Assembly (NCBI RefSeq): GCF_035917975.1
Contig: NZ_CP109130.1
Coordinates: 1,612,001 to 1,676,000, forward strand
Origin: Streptosporangium sp. NBC_01756
GTDB lineage: Bacteria > Actinomycetota > Actinomycetes > Streptosporangiales > Streptosporangiaceae
DNA length: 64,000 bases
Reading direction: 5' to 3'
In this document: positions 42,807-52,964 of the stretch, one piece after another
Numbering within the stretch: the stretch's first letter is position 1
Layout: each line of letters begins with the position of its first letter
Translations under genes and position numbers: made by a program
Notes under the pieces: generated by a model
The model's input: only the letters and a program-made list of their open reading frames with translations
Databases searched by the model: none
Told to the model about the DNA's origin: nothing

Positions 42807-45305
42807 ATGGCCCGACGGACGACCACACCCCCGACTGACGAGGACTTCGAGGAGCGGATCGTCGACATCGACGTCTCCGCCGAGATGCGCACCAGCTTCC
42901 TCGAATACGCATATTCGGTCATCTACCAGCGTGCGCTGCCCGATGCCAGGGACGGCCTCAAGCCGGTCCAGCGCCGCATTCTCTACTCCATGAGCGAGAT
43001 GGGCCTGCGGCCCGACCGGGGGCACGTCAAGTCGTCACGAGTCGTCGGCGATGTGATGGGCAAGCTGCATCCGCATGGTGACACCGCCATCTACGACGCG
43101 CTGGTCCGCATGGCCCAGCCGTTCTCGATGCGGCTGCCACTGATCGACGGGCACGGCAACTTCGGCTCCCCCGACGACCTGCCCGCCGCGATGCGTTACA
43201 CCGAGGCCCGGCTCGCCGCCGCGGCCATGGCCGTGGTGCAGTCGATCGACGAGGACACCGTCGACTTCAAGCCCAACTACGACGGCCAGGAGACCGAGCC
43301 CACGGTCATGCCGTCGGCGTTCCCGAACCTGCTGGTCAACGGTGCCACCGGTATCGCCGTCGGCATGGCGACCAACATGGCGCCGCACAACCTCGTCGAG
43401 GTCGTCGCCGCCGCCCGCCACCTGATCAAGAAGCCGGACGCCACGCTCGACGACCTGATGCGGTTCATCCCGGGTCCCGACCTGCCCACCGGCGGCACGA
43501 TCATCGGCCTGGAGGGGGTGCGCGACGCCTACGCCAAGGGCCGCGGGACCTTCCGGATGCGTGCCAAGTGCTCGGTGGAGCAGGTCAGCCCCCGGCGTAA
43601 GGGCATCATCGTCACCGAGCTGCCGTTCAACGTCGGTCCCGAGCGCGTGGTCACCAAGATCAGAGAGCTGGTCACCGCCAAGAAGCTCCAGGGCATCTCC
43701 GACCTGAAGGATCTCAGCGACCGGCACCGGGGCCTGAACCTGGTCATCGAGATCAAGAACGGGTTCATCCCCGAGGCCGTCCTGGAGGAGCTCTACCGGC
43801 TGACGCCGATGGAGGAGACCTTCGGCATCAACAACGTGGCCCTGGTCGACGGCCAGCCGCGGACACTGGGCCTGCGTGAGCTGCTCCAGGTCTACGTGGA
43901 CCACCGCCTCGACGTGGTCCGCCGCCGCTCCGCCTACCGTCGCCGCAGGCGGGAGGAGCGCCTGCACCTCGTCGAGGGCCTCATCATCGCCCTGCTCAGC
44001 ATCGACGAGGTCATCCAGGTCATCCGTTCCTCGGACGACTCCTCCCAGGCGCGCGAGCGGCTGATGCAGGTCTTCGAGCTGTCGGACATCCAGGCCGCCT
44101 ACATCCTGGACACCCCGCTGCGCCGCCTGACCCGCTTCGACAAGCTGGAGCTGGAGAAGGAGAAGGAGACCCTGGAGAACGAGATCGCCGAACTGACCGC
44201 GATCCTGTCCTCCGAGGACAAGCTCCGCAAGGTCGTCTCCGACGAGCTCGCCCAGATCTCCAAGACCTTCGGCACGCCCCGCCGTACGGTCCTGCTGGAG
44301 TCCTCCGGCGTCACCAGGAACGTCTCGGTGCCTCTGGAGGTGGCCGACGATCCGTGCCTGGTGCTGCTGTCGTCGACCGGTCTGCTGGCCCGTACGACCG
44401 ACGCCTCCCCGCTGGCGGGCGAGGGCGAGCGCTCGGCTCACGACGTGCTGGTCTCCGTGGTGAACAGCACGGTCAGAGGCGAAGTGGGCGTGGTGACCAA
44501 CCAGGGCCGGATGGTCCGCGTCCAGGTGGTCGACCTGCCGACGCTTCCTCCCTCGGCCAACCCGCCGTCACTGGCCGGCGGTCATCCCGTCTCCGAACAT
44601 GTCGCCCTGAACGCGGATGAGACGGTCGTGGGCATCGGCTCTCTCGATCCCGACGGCCCCGGGCTGGCTCTGGGCACCACCCAAGGCGTGGTCAAGCGCG
44701 TCGTCCCCGACTATCCCGCGAACCGCGACGACTTCGAGGTCATCGGACTGAAGGAGGGCGACACCGTGATCGGGGCGGTGGAGCTGACCGCCGAAGACCA
44801 CGACCTGGTCTTCATCACCTCCGACGCCCAGCTCCTGCGCTATCCCGCCGCCAACGTCCGCCCGCAGGGTCGCCCGGCGGGCGGCATGGCCGGCGTCCGG
44901 CTGGACGGCGCGACCACCGCGATCTGGTTCGGTGTGGTCGATCCGGCACAGGAGGCGCGGGTCGTGACGATCGCGGGTTCCTCGACCGCACTGCCCGGCA
45001 CCCAGGTCGGCGGCGCGAAGATCTCCGACTACGCCGAGTATCCCGCCAAGGGGCGCGCCACCGGCGGTGTCAGGGTTCAGCGCTTCCTCAAGGGCGAGGA
45101 CGTGCTGCTGCTCGCCTGGGCCGGACCGGCTCCGGCCCGGGCGGTCTCCACGGTGGGCAAGCCGGTCCCGCTCCCCGAGGAGCTGGGCCGCCGCGACGGC
45201 TCCGGTGTCCGCCTCACCCACACGGTGGCGGCCATCGGCGGTGCCCTCGGCGCGACCGGCGGGGCCGACGGGGCCGACGGGGGACCGACTCCCGCGGAGC
45301 AGTAG
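42807..45305 (+). CDS. parC: DNA topoisomerase IV subunit A
   Basis: The 832-residue type IIA topoisomerase subunit cuts and rejoins DNA to unlink daughter chromosomes. The catalytic tyrosine is Y131 in [10 protein letters not shown]. The quinolone-pocket stretch [20 protein letters not shown] has Thr at the usual Ser position, as is common in actinomycete ParC. A coiled-coil gate ([19 protein letters not shown]) and a C-terminal beta-pinwheel with GyrA-box-like repeats follow. It is called parC, not gyrA, because its partner parE lies nearby and gyrA/gyrB are normally adjacent near dnaA. AGGA precedes the ATG. Confidence 0.92.
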   Translation: MARRTTTPPTDEDFEERIVDIDVSAEMRTSFLEYAYSVIYQRALPDARDGLKPVQRRILYSMSEMGLRPDRGHVKSSRVVGDVMGKLHPHGDTAIYDALVRMAQPFSMRLPLIDGHGNFGSPDDLPAAMRYTEARLAAAAMAVVQSIDEDTVDFKPNYDGQETEPTVMPSAFPNLLVNGATGIAVGMATNMAPHNLVEVVAAARHLIKKPDATLDDLMRFIPGPDLPTGGTIIGLEGVRDAYAKGRGTFRMRAKCSVEQVSPRRKGIIVTELPFNVGPERVVTKIRELVTAKKLQGISDLKDLSDRHRGLNLVIEIKNGFIPEAVLEELYRLTPMEETFGINNVALVDGQPRTLGLRELLQVYVDHRLDVVRRRSAYRRRRREERLHLVEGLIIALLSIDEVIQVIRSSDDSSQARERLMQVFELSDIQAAYILDTPLRRLTRFDKLELEKEKETLENEIAELTAILSSEDKLRKVVSDELAQISKTFGTPRRTVLLESSGVTRNVSVPLEVADDPCLVLLSSTGLLARTTDASPLAGEGERSAHDVLVSVVNSTVRGEVGVVTNQGRMVRVQVVDLPTLPPSANPPSLAGGHPVSEHVALNADETVVGIGSLDPDGPGLALGTTQGVVKRVVPDYPANRDDFEVIGLKEGDTVIGAVELTAEDHDLVFITSDAQLLRYPAANVRPQGRPAGGMAGVRLDGATTAIWFGVVDPAQEARVVTIAGSSTALPGTQVGGAKISDYAEYPAKGRATGGVRVQRFLKGEDVLLLAWAGPAPARAVSTVGKPVPLPEELGRRDGSGVRLTHTVAAIGGALGATGGADGADGGPTPAEQ

Positions 45306-45394
45306 TCCTCCGGGCCTCACGGAGCCCTCAGGTGCGCGGAACGCCCACCCCTCCGGGAGGCCCGGCCCATGCGGCTCGGCCTGTGCTGAGCCGT

Positions 45395-45760
45395 TCAGTC
45401 AACGCAGAGGCAGAACGGATGCCCCGCCGGGTCGAGAAAGACGCGGAAATCGTCCTTCTCGCTTGGTTGGTGCGTGTGCTTGACCGCGCCCAGCGCGAAC
45501 ACCTCGGTCTCGGCCGTATCGAAGTCGTCCACCGTCACGTCGATGTGGAACTGCTGGGGCCGGTCCGGGTCGGGCCAGTCGGGCGCCTGGTAGTCCTCGG
45601 CGAGCTGAAAACAGAGCCGCCCAGACTGCCCGTCGGTGACGACCACCCAGTCGTCCTCGACAGAGGTGACCTCCCAGCCGAGGAGCGCACTGTAGAAGCG
45701 GGCGAGACGATCGGGGTCGGGGCAGTCGAGGACGATCGACCGCATCCGTGCGATTGCCAT
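45395..45760 (-). CDS. VOC-family (glyoxalase-like) protein
   Basis: The 121-residue protein has the paired beta-alpha-beta-beta-beta units of the vicinal oxygen chelate fold. Visible blocks are VLDCPDPDRLARFYSALLGW, FHIDVTVDDFDTAETEVFAL and FLDPAGHPFCLC. The metal ligands H and E common to glyoxalases are only partly present, so the reaction is uncertain. A strong AAAGGAGG precedes the ATG. The upstream region has an imperfect inverted repeat (AACACC...GGTGTT at about 45780-45808), which could be an operator. Confidence 0.85.
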   Translation of the reverse strand: MAIARMRSIVLDCPDPDRLARFYSALLGWEVTSVEDDWVVVTDGQSGRLCFQLAEDYQAPDWPDPDRPQQFHIDVTVDDFDTAETEVFALGAVKHTHQPSEKDDFRVFLDPAGHPFCLCVD

Positions 45761-46132
45761 GATCAGCTTACCTCCTTTACAACACCACTGTTAAGTCAAT
45801 GGCGGTGTTTCCCGAGGATTCAACGGGACACGGTGTCACGCCTTCGCACCGGTAAGGCGCCTCCTGGCCGGTGGCACCGCCGGGGCCTTGATCCCGTTTC
45901 CCTGGCAGGCGGCCTCAAACCTCGTGCCACCGCCTCTTCCGGCCCCGGCGCACCTCGGACGGCCACGACGACCGGAGCGACCGGCCGGAGTAAGGACCAT
46001 GGCCGCACCATCAGGGCATACTGCGTACGGCGGACCGCTCCGATCGGCTTGGGTCGTATCAGGTCTCATCAGTTCAGACCGGGTCGAGCCAGGCTCGGTC
46101 CATAAGGTCGCGTCAGGCCAGGTCGCGTCAGG
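45761..46132. other. Intergenic region with short tandem repeat
   Basis: No gene is convincing across these 372 bases. A 15-base unit AGGTCGCGTCAGGCC is repeated at 46105-46119 and 46120-46134 with one change and a partial third copy. The imperfect AACACC/GGTGTT inverted repeat near 45780 overlaps the VOC gene promoter area. Confidence 0.5.
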
Positions 46133-46450
46133 TCAGGTCAGCGAACCTTGCAGGACGAAACGGATCGCCGCCAGCAACTGCCCGGGCTCACCGGACTCCC
46201 AGGATCGGATGAGCCCCGCGATCCGCCGGTCCGGCCGGAACCCGTCGAGACCGTGTGGGCCGAAACATCCGGCCTCAGCGAGAACGGCCACAAGCGGATC
46301 GTCGTCCCCGAGCGACCGGGTGTAGGCCGCCGCGTCGAGCAGAGCGAGCGCCGAACGCGCGTTACGCCCCCCGTCGCGGACTTCCACCCGGTCCAGTTTC
46401 CGCCTGCCCTCGGCACGCAGATAGTCGGCCAGGGATTCGATCCTGCTCAT
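46133..46450 (-). CDS. Hypothetical protein
   Basis: The 105-residue soluble protein reads MSRIESLADYLRAEGRRKLD at its start, then NARSALALLDAAAYTRSLGD, and ends QLLAAIRFVLQGSLT. It is mostly helical, without cysteine clusters or membrane segments. The ATG at 46450 has GAGAGGG directly upstream. It resembles small actinomycete proteins of unknown role. It is divergent from the carbonic anhydrase gene. Confidence 0.6.
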   Translation of the reverse strand: MSRIESLADYLRAEGRRKLDRVEVRDGGRNARSALALLDAAAYTRSLGDDDPLVAVLAEAGCFGPHGLDGFRPDRRIAGLIRSWESGEPGQLLAAIRFVLQGSLT

Positions 46451-46615
46451 GACCCTCTCCAGTTTTCGCACTTTACGTCACACCATGATTACGTACAGCG
46501 CGCGGAGGCTGTGGGATCTTCCTCAAGTCGGACCGGAGAGAGGCACCCAGCAACTCAGATGAAACGGGCATGCGGGATTATTAGCAGGTTGATCCGTTGA
46601 CCGAGAGGTGTACCC

Positions 46616-47146
46616 GTGGGTTCCTTCGACGACCTGCTGGCCGCAAACGAAGAGTTCTCCGCCACGTTCACTGACGCCGCGCTGACCGGTAGGGCAGCAC
46701 GCGGCCTGGCGGTGGTCACTTGCATGGACTCCCGCATCGATCCACTGGGGGTGTTCGGTCTGAAGGCCGGTGACGCCAAGATCCTGCGCAACGCCGGAGC
46801 CCGGGTGACCGACGACGTCCTGCGGACGCTCGTGCTGGCGGTCTACCTTCTGGATGTGAAACGAGTGCTGGTCATGCCGCACACCGACTGCGGCATGTCG
46901 AAAGCCACAGACGACGACGTACACGGACTCGCCGCCCAGCACGGCGTCGACACCCGGAGCCTGGAGTTTCACACCGTCCCCGACCAGAGGGCCGCCCTGC
47001 GCCATGACCTGACACGCATCAGGACCAGCCCGTTTCTCCCACCGGACCTGCCCGTCGGCGGTGCCATCTACGATGTCCGCACCGGCAGGATCATGCCGAT
47101 CGACATACGGCGTCCTACCGACGATCGGAGCCCGGCGGAGCACTGA
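46616..47146 (+). CDS. Beta-class carbonic anhydrase
   Basis: The 176-residue zinc enzyme interconverts CO2 and bicarbonate. Zinc ligands are C36 (TCMDSR), H89 and C92 (MPHTDCGM), and the Asp-Arg dyad of CMDSR is present. It belongs to the short clade lacking the long C-terminal extension. The GTG start gives GSFDDLLAANEEFSATF, the family-like opening. It converges on parE through a hairpin region. Bicarbonate supply for carboxylases such as AccD is a reasonable but unproven link. Confidence 0.92.
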   Translation: MGSFDDLLAANEEFSATFTDAALTGRAARGLAVVTCMDSRIDPLGVFGLKAGDAKILRNAGARVTDDVLRTLVLAVYLLDVKRVLVMPHTDCGMSKATDDDVHGLAAQHGVDTRSLEFHTVPDQRAALRHDLTRIRTSPFLPPDLPVGGAIYDVRTGRIMPIDIRRPTDDRSPAEH

Positions 47147-47160
47147 CCGACCTGGCAATC

Positions 47161-47212
47161 GCCCACGGGCCTCGGACCCGTGGGCGGGAGCCGGCCCTCG
47201 CCCACGGGCGAG
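47161..47212. terminator. Two stacked hairpins between carbonic anhydrase and parE
   Basis: GCCCACGGG (47161-47169) pairs with CCCGTGGGC (47177-47185), and CTCGCCC with GGGCGAG close behind. Both lie between convergent stop codons. Confidence 0.7.
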
Positions 47213-47238
47213 CAGCCGCGCGCCCTCGCCGGGCGAGG

Positions 47239-49311
47239 TCAGGCGTCGATGTGGTCGCGGTCGATCTCGGCCGCGCTGCCCACGATGAACTCCCTGCGCG
47301 GCGCCACATCACTGCCCATCAGGAGGGCGAAGATACGCTCGGCCTCCTCGATGTCCTCGATCCTGACCCGGCGCAGGGTTCTGTGGCGAGGCTCCATGGT
47401 CGTCTCGGCCAGCTGGTCGGCGTCCATCTCCCCCAGCCCCTTGTAGCGCTGCACAGGGTCCTTCCAGCGCTTGCCACGGCGCTCCAGGTCGCGCAGGACT
47501 CGGTGCAGCTCGGCGTCGGAGTAGCAGTAGATGTATCTGCTCTGCCCACGGCCGGGGTTGGAGACCTCGATCCGGTGCAGCGGCGGGACGGCGGCGAAGA
47601 CACGGCCGGCCTCGACCATCGGTTTCATGTAGCGGTGGAACAGGGTGAGCAGCAGACAGCGGATGTGCGCGCCGTCGACATCGGCGTCGGCCATCAGGAT
47701 GACCTTGCCGTAGCGTGCGGCCTCGATGTCGAACGAGCGGCCCGAACCCGCTCCGATGACCTGGATGATCGCAGCGCACTCGGCGTTCTTGAGCATGTCG
47801 GCGACGGACGCCTTCTGCACGTTCAGGATCTTGCCGCGGATCGGCAGGAGGGCCTGGAACTCCGAGTCACGCGCCGCACGGGCGGTGCCGAGCGCCGAGT
47901 CTCCCTCGACGATGAACAGTTCGCTGCGGTCCACGTCGTCACTGCGGCAGTCCACCAGCTTGGCCGGGAGCGCCGAATTCTCCAGGGCGGTCTTACGTCG
48001 CTGATTGTCCCGGTGCTCACGGGCGGCAATGCGCGCCTTGGCCGCTGCGACGATCTTCTCCAGCGCCGCCCGTAGCTGCGGTTTGAGCACGCGCGACGGG
48101 TTGGAGAACAGCTCTTTGATCTCCCGGGAGACGACGTGGGCGACGATCCGGGACGCGGCCGAGGTGCCCAGGACCTCCTTGGTCTGGCCCTCGAACTGCG
48201 GCTCCGGCACTCGGACGGTCACCACACCGGTGAGGCCCTCCAAGATGTCCTCCCGGCTGACCGGGGCGTCGCCGTTCTTCAGCAGGCGGGTCTCGCGCAG
48301 TTGCTCGTTGAGCGTGCGGACCAGGGCCCGCTCGAACCCGTTGACGTGAGTGCCCCCCTTGGGGGTGGCGATCACGTTGACGAAGGAGCGGACGGTGGTG
48401 TCGTAGCCCTTGCCCCAGCGCAGCGCGACGTCCACGGTGAGCTCGCGCTGGACCTCGGTGGGGGTCATGTGCCCCAGGTCGTCGAGGACCGGCACGGTCT
48501 CGTGGAAGTGACCGACGCCCTGCAGCCGCAGCACCTGGCAGACGGCTTCGTCACGGGCGAGGAACTCGGTGAACTCCGAGATGCCGCCGTCGAAGTGGAA
48601 CTCCTCTTCGACGGCCTCCTCACCGCGGCTGTCCCGCACGGCCAGGGTGAGACCGGGGACCAGGAAGGCGGTCTGGCGGAGGCGGACATGGATCTCGTCG
48701 AGGGAGACCTCGGCCTCGGGCAGGAAGATCTGGTGATCCACCCAGAAGCGGACCCGGGTGCCGGTGACCTTGCGGGCGAGCGTGCCGCCGTCGCGCAGAC
48801 CGGACTTCTTCTTGAACTTGGCAGTGGGCCCGTCTCCGTCGAAGACGCCCGGGACACCCCTGCGGAAGCTGATCTCATGGATCCGGCCGTCGCGGTCGAC
48901 CTCGACATCCAGCCGCGAGGACAGGGCGTTGACCACGGACGCGCCGACACCGTGCAGGCCGCCCGAGGCGCCGTAGGAGCCGCCGCCGAACTTACCGCCC
49001 GCGTGCAGCTTGGTGTAGACGAGCTCGACTCCGGCCAGGCCGCTCTTGGGCTCGACGTCGACCGGGATGCCGCGGCCGTTGTCGCGCACCTCGATGGACC
49101 CGTCGGGGTGCAGTTCGACCTCGATACGGGTGCAGTAGCCGGCGAGGGCCTCATCGACCCCGTTGTCAACGATCTCCCAGAGGCAGTGCATGAGACCGCG
49201 ACTGTCGGTTGACCCGATGTACATGCCCGGGCGCTTGCGGACGGCTTCGAGACCCTCCAGCACCGACAGATGACGGGCTGTATAACCCGTCTCCACGCTA
49301 ACTGCGGTCAC
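47239..49311 (-). CDS. parE: DNA topoisomerase IV subunit B
   Basis: The 690-residue ATPase subunit pairs with ParC. The GHKL ATP site shows EIVDNGVDEALAGY, VRDNGRGIPVD and GGLHGVGASVVNALS. The TOPRIM domain shows IVEGDSALGTA and MADADVDGAHIR, and the C-terminus has QRYKGLGEMDADQL. The GTG at 49311 lies behind GGGAG; other GTGs within four codons are possible. It faces parC across a gap holding a VOC protein, a hypothetical protein and the carbonic anhydrase, similar to the separated parE/parC arrangement of Streptomyces. Confidence 0.93.
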   Translation of the reverse strand: MTAVSVETGYTARHLSVLEGLEAVRKRPGMYIGSTDSRGLMHCLWEIVDNGVDEALAGYCTRIEVELHPDGSIEVRDNGRGIPVDVEPKSGLAGVELVYTKLHAGGKFGGGSYGASGGLHGVGASVVNALSSRLDVEVDRDGRIHEISFRRGVPGVFDGDGPTAKFKKKSGLRDGGTLARKVTGTRVRFWVDHQIFLPEAEVSLDEIHVRLRQTAFLVPGLTLAVRDSRGEEAVEEEFHFDGGISEFTEFLARDEAVCQVLRLQGVGHFHETVPVLDDLGHMTPTEVQRELTVDVALRWGKGYDTTVRSFVNVIATPKGGTHVNGFERALVRTLNEQLRETRLLKNGDAPVSREDILEGLTGVVTVRVPEPQFEGQTKEVLGTSAASRIVAHVVSREIKELFSNPSRVLKPQLRAALEKIVAAAKARIAAREHRDNQRRKTALENSALPAKLVDCRSDDVDRSELFIVEGDSALGTARAARDSEFQALLPIRGKILNVQKASVADMLKNAECAAIIQVIGAGSGRSFDIEAARYGKVILMADADVDGAHIRCLLLTLFHRYMKPMVEAGRVFAAVPPLHRIEVSNPGRGQSRYIYCYSDAELHRVLRDLERRGKRWKDPVQRYKGLGEMDADQLAETTMEPRHRTLRRVRIEDIEEAERIFALLMGSDVAPRREFIVGSAAEIDRDHIDA

Positions 49312-49550
49312 ACCCACTCCCACTCTGCTCGAACACGTGTGCGCAGCCTACCGTTCTTCCCGCCGCACCGCGTACAAGCTTGCCATCGGGGAGCCAACGG
49401 CGTTACCTCCGGCGTGCTCACCGTTACTTCCGGACACTTTCCGCTCTCGGCGTAGCGGGGGGTCGGTTGGGAAGGTTCCCATGGGGTTAGATGTTCTCTC
49501 AAGTGACTGACGCCAGATCCTCCGCAAGGGGATGACCTGAAAGGCGATAC

Positions 49551-49781
49551 GTGACTGGAACCCTCGCCCCCGCCAAGCAGCTGAAGGCCACGGACCGCTG
49601 TGACCGGTGTGGCGCCCAGGCCTACATCCGCGCGACCCTGCCCGTAGGTGGGGAGCTGCTCTTCTGCGCCCACCACGGGCGGCAGCACGTAGCTGTGCTG
49701 CGAGCCAAGGGCGCCGACATCCAGGACGAGTCGGCGCGCCTCAGCGACACCTCTTCAACAGCAGAAAACAACGAACGGTAG
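49551..49781 (+). CDS. DUF7455 small zinc-binding protein
   Basis: The 76-residue protein contains CDRCGAQAYIRATLP and LLFCAHHGRQH, giving a C-C...C-H pattern typical of DUF7455 proteins, which are widespread and short in actinomycetes. A GTG start with GAAAGG upstream is used. The tail from residue 50 is disordered. It lies just behind the divergent parE start and before a strong hairpin. Function unknown. Confidence 0.82.
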   Translation: MTGTLAPAKQLKATDRCDRCGAQAYIRATLPVGGELLFCAHHGRQHVAVLRAKGADIQDESARLSDTSSTAENNER

Positions 49782-49888
49782 GAGCCATCGGACCCGATAG
49801 GGATATCGGCCTGACATCGTGAGTCCCCGCCGCTCCCAGAGCGGCCGGGTCGCGGTGTTTGACTCCACCACGATCAAATATGTCTTCC

Positions 49889-49926
49889 GTGCGCCCCGCT
49901 CTCACCTGTGTGAGGACGGGGCGCAC
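49889..49926. terminator. Long hairpin behind the DUF7455 gene
   Basis: Seventeen-base arms (GTGCGCCCCG...CTCAC and its complement, two central mismatches) surround CTGT about 110 bases past the stop codon. The next 315 bases to yaaA hold no gene. Confidence 0.7.
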
Positions 49927-49950
49927 ATCATGTCTCGCGTGTCTGCGGCG

Positions 49951-50010
49951 CCATGACGATGCAGACATGCTCGAAGCGCGCCATGACGATGCAGACATGC
50001 TCGAAGCGCG
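49951..50010 (+). repeat. Perfect 30-bp tandem duplication
   Basis: The unit CCATGACGATGCAGACATGC plus ten more bases occurs at 49951-49980 and 49981-50010 without mismatch, then starts a third time (CCAT). The repeat keeps a reading frame open (MTMQTCSKRA twice), but no ribosome binding site supports a gene. Confidence 0.9.
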
Positions 50011-50202
50011 CCATCCGCCTCGGGAGCGGTGCCGTCACGGGCGGAGGGTGGATCGCGGCCCGCTGCCGGCGCACCTCATCGCGAGCGTACCCAGACCTCC
50101 GGCCTGCGGTGACGGTCCTCCGGCCTTCGCCGGCATCATCGCGGCATCCACCCGATCCCCGCTGTGCGGTCGGCCGGAAAGCCCCCCTCGATCACAGCCT
50201 GA

Positions 50203-50216
50203 GGATCCCGGGATCC
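50203..50216 (+). promoter_or_regulatory. 14-bp palindrome upstream of yaaA
   Basis: GGATCCCGGGATCC is a perfect palindrome 26 bases before the yaaA start, where a promoter or operator would lie. Its role is not known. Confidence 0.35.
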
Positions 50217-50241
50217 GGCCCTCGCACTACGCTCGGCGACT

Positions 50242-50982
50242 GTGCTGATTCTGCTGCCTCCCTCAGAGGGAAAGGCCAAGCTGGGCGACGGCCCGCCTCT
50301 TGACCTGGACCGGATGAGTTTCCCGTCTCTGAACGCGCCCCGTGAGGCCGCTGTGAACGCGCTCGTCGCGCTCTGTGAGGGACCTCGGGCACCGGCCGTG
50401 CTCGGGCTGTCTCCAGGGCAACTCGGCGAGATCGGCAAGAACCGCGAGCTGCGAGCCGCTCCCACGTTGACCGCCGCCGAGCTCTACACCGGGGTCCTCT
50501 ATGACAACCTCGACCTTTCCTCGCTGACCCCTGAGGCGGCCGAGCGGGCGGCGGAAAGTATCGTGATCTTCTCCGGGCTGTGGGGGCTGCTCCGGATCGG
50601 CGACCGGGTGCCGCCGTATCGCCTGTCCATGGGCGTGAGGCTGCCGCCTCTGGGCGGGCTGGGGGCCTACTGGCGCCGGACGGTCACCCCCGTGCTCGAT
50701 GACCGAGCCGGTCTGGTGGTGGACCTGCGTTCCAGCACCTACACACCGGCCTGGCAGCCCGGTACCCGGGCGGTGGCGGTGCGGGTGCTGAGGGACGGCA
50801 AGGTCGTCAGCCACATGGCGAAGGCCACCCGGGGAGTGATCGCCCGCTCCCTGCTGGAAGGGGACGGCGACCCGCGGACGCCGGAGGACCTGGTCAAGGC
50901 CCTGGACAGCCTGGGACACGCCGTCAGCCTCGGTCCGGCTCCCACCGGCAGGCGCCCGTGGACCCTGGACGTCATGGTGTGA
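50242..50982 (+). CDS. yaaA: YaaA-family peroxide stress protein
   Basis: The 246-residue protein has the DUF328/YaaA opening LILLPPSEGKAKLGDGPPLD. ELYTGVLYDNLDLSSLTPEA lies near residue 80, then FSGLWGLLRIGDRVPPYRLSMG. In E. coli the family lowers free iron and protects DNA during peroxide stress. The C-terminal part (VVSHMAKATRGVIARSLLE) is typical. A GTG start is used; no strong ribosome binding site precedes it, so a leaderless message is possible. It converges on the principal sigma gene with a strong terminator between. Confidence 0.9.
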   Translation: MLILLPPSEGKAKLGDGPPLDLDRMSFPSLNAPREAAVNALVALCEGPRAPAVLGLSPGQLGEIGKNRELRAAPTLTAAELYTGVLYDNLDLSSLTPEAAERAAESIVIFSGLWGLLRIGDRVPPYRLSMGVRLPPLGGLGAYWRRTVTPVLDDRAGLVVDLRSSTYTPAWQPGTRAVAVRVLRDGKVVSHMAKATRGVIARSLLEGDGDPRTPEDLVKALDSLGHAVSLGPAPTGRRPWTLDVMV

Positions 50983-51034
50983 CCCGAAAGGACGCCCCCG
51001 TCCGATGACCTCGGTCGGGGGCTCCTCTCCCGAT

Positions 51035-51072
51035 GATGAGGGGTCCGCACCGTATGGCGCGGACCCCTCATC
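51035..51072. terminator. Bidirectional terminator between yaaA and the principal sigma gene
   Basis: Perfect 14-bp arms GATGAGGGGTCCGC and GCGGACCCCTCATC surround a 10-base loop. A smaller CCCCCG hairpin lies just upstream at about 50995-51025. Confidence 0.85.
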
Positions 51073-51081
51073 GGGATGGCC

Positions 51082-52722
51082 TCAGTCCAGATAGTCGCGC
51101 AGCACCTGGGACCGGGACGGGTGACGGAGCTTGGACATGGTCTTGGACTCGATCTGCCGGATACGCTCACGCGTCACCCCGTAGACCTTGCCGATCTCGT
51201 CCAGGGTCTTCGGCTGACCGTCGGTGAGACCGAACCGCATCGAGACCACACCCGCCTCGCGCTCGGACAACGTGTCCAGAACGGAGTGCAGCTGCTCCTG
51301 CAGGAGCGTGAAGCTGACCGCGTCAGCCGGGACGATCGCCTCGGAGTCCTCGATGAGGTCACCGAACTCGCTGTCTCCCTCCTCACCCAACGGGGTGTGC
51401 AGGGAGATCGGCTCACGGCCGTACTTCTGGACCTCGACGACCTTCTCCGGGGTCATGTCGAGCTCGCGGGCCAGCTCCTCGGGAGTGGGCTCACGACCGA
51501 GGTCCTGGAGCATCTGCCGCTGCACGCGAGCCAGCTTGTTGATCACCTCGACCATGTGGACCGGTATGCGGATGGTCCGCGCCTGGTCGGCCATGGCGCG
51601 GGTGATCGCCTGCCGGATCCACCACGTGGCGTAGGTGGAGAACTTGTAACCCTTGGTGTAGTCGAACTTCTCGACCGCACGGATCAGGCCCAGGTTGCCT
51701 TCCTGGATCAGGTCCAGGAAGAGCATGCCGCGGCCGGTGTAGCGCTTGGCCAGCGAGACCACCAGGCGGAGGTTGGCCTCCAGCAGGTGGTTCTTGGCAC
51801 GGCGACCGTCCTCGGCGATCCATTCGAGCTCGGCCCGGACGTCCACCGGAAGCCTGGGCCCGTCGGTGCCGAGCTGCTCCTCGGCGAACAGACCCGCCTC
51901 GATGCGCTTGGCGAGCTCGACCTCCTGCTCGGCGTTGAGCAGCGGAACCTTGCCGATCTGCTTCAGGTAGTCCTTGACCGGGTCGGCGGTGGCACCGGCC
52001 GCCGCGACCTGCGCCACAGGAGCGTCGTCGTCATCGTCGGAGAGGATGAGGACCTCATCCTCGTTCTGCCCGACGACCTCGACCTTCGGCTCCTCTTCGG
52101 TCTCGGTCTCGGTCTCGGCTTCGGTCTCGACTTCGGCCTCCCCTTCGGTCTCGACCTCTACCTCGATTTCGAAGTCCTCGATCTCGACGTCGTCCTCAAG
52201 GTCGATGACCTCGTCGTCCTCGCCCCCGGCCGGCTTCGGCTTGGGGTCGGACGCGGCCGCGAGTGCGGGCGCCTCCGGTCCCGCCTTCTTCGGCGGGCCG
52301 GGGATGGGCTTCTTGGCAGCCGGGGCGACCTTCTTGGCCGGAGCCGCCGGCTTCTTGGCCGCGGGCGCGGGATCGGAGCCGCTGACGACCGCGGTGACGG
52401 TCTCCGGCTGCTCCTTGGCCGCCGCGGCGGTCTTGGTCTTCTTGATTGTGGCGGGAGTGGCGGGGGTGCGGCGCTTGTTCGAAGTCCGGGACTTCTTGGG
52501 AGCCGCAGAGTCCTCAGCGGTCAGCCGTACGGTGATGCCCTCTTTGCTGAGGCTGCGCAGGATTCCAGCGACCTGCGCCATCGGAATGTCCGCTTCCTCG
52601 ACGGCCTTGCGGACATCCTCGGACTCGAGGAACCCCTGCGAGCGCCCCCGCTCCATCAGCTGCTGAATGACGGGCTCGTTCAGCTCGGATGGCTTCGAGC
52701 GAGTCGAACTTGCAGGCGACAC
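51082..52722 (-). CDS. hrdB: Principal RNA polymerase sigma factor (HrdB/SigA)
   Basis: The 546-residue sigma factor directs housekeeping transcription. Region 1.2 starts at [20 protein letters not shown]. Region 2 is complete, with [17 protein letters not shown] and [18 protein letters not shown]. Region 3 has [18 protein letters not shown], and region 4 ends [20 protein letters not shown]. The N-terminal 240 residues hold a helical domain, then Ala/Lys/Pro-rich and very acidic low-complexity stretches ([19 protein letters not shown]), as in Streptomyces HrdB. The GTG start follows GAGAGG. It is monocistronic. Confidence 0.97.
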   Translation of the reverse strand: MSPASSTRSKPSELNEPVIQQLMERGRSQGFLESEDVRKAVEEADIPMAQVAGILRSLSKEGITVRLTAEDSAAPKKSRTSNKRRTPATPATIKKTKTAAAAKEQPETVTAVVSGSDPAPAAKKPAAPAKKVAPAAKKPIPGPPKKAGPEAPALAAASDPKPKPAGGEDDEVIDLEDDVEIEDFEIEVEVETEGEAEVETEAETETETEEEPKVEVVGQNEDEVLILSDDDDDAPVAQVAAAGATADPVKDYLKQIGKVPLLNAEQEVELAKRIEAGLFAEEQLGTDGPRLPVDVRAELEWIAEDGRRAKNHLLEANLRLVVSLAKRYTGRGMLFLDLIQEGNLGLIRAVEKFDYTKGYKFSTYATWWIRQAITRAMADQARTIRIPVHMVEVINKLARVQRQMLQDLGREPTPEELARELDMTPEKVVEVQKYGREPISLHTPLGEEGDSEFGDLIEDSEAIVPADAVSFTLLQEQLHSVLDTLSEREAGVVSMRFGLTDGQPKTLDEIGKVYGVTRERIRQIESKTMSKLRHPSRSQVLRDYLD

Positions 52723-52964
52723 GAACACCTCTCGAAGGAAAGCGTGACGAGAATGGACCCAGATGCCCACTAGGGGCGGATACCTCTAGCTGTCATGATG
52801 AACAAGGCCGCGAACCGCGACGCACCTGTCCAGCATTGTGGCACGACACCGTGATCCATACGGCCGCCTCCTGGCGGTTGCCCTCCACCCTAGGCCGACC
52901 AAGAGAGTAGTGCGTACGGAAGCGAGGCACCGATACCCGAAAGCAACCCTTATGACTGTTTCAT

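Noticed and set aside
42757-42993. A small gene starting at the ATG directly behind GAAGGAGG upstream of parC
   Set aside because: The ribosome binding site touches the ATG with no spacer, and the frame runs out of register through the conserved start of parC.
49953-50303. A gene containing the repeated MTMQTCSKRA segment
   Set aside because: There is no ribosome binding site, and the frame continues with arginine- and proline-rich sequence into yaaA on the same strand in another frame.
51076-52773. A 565-codon open frame opposite the principal sigma factor gene
   Set aside because: The leucine/glycine/aspartate-rich repeats reflect the reverse of the sigma factor's acidic repeats; hrdB is unmistakable.
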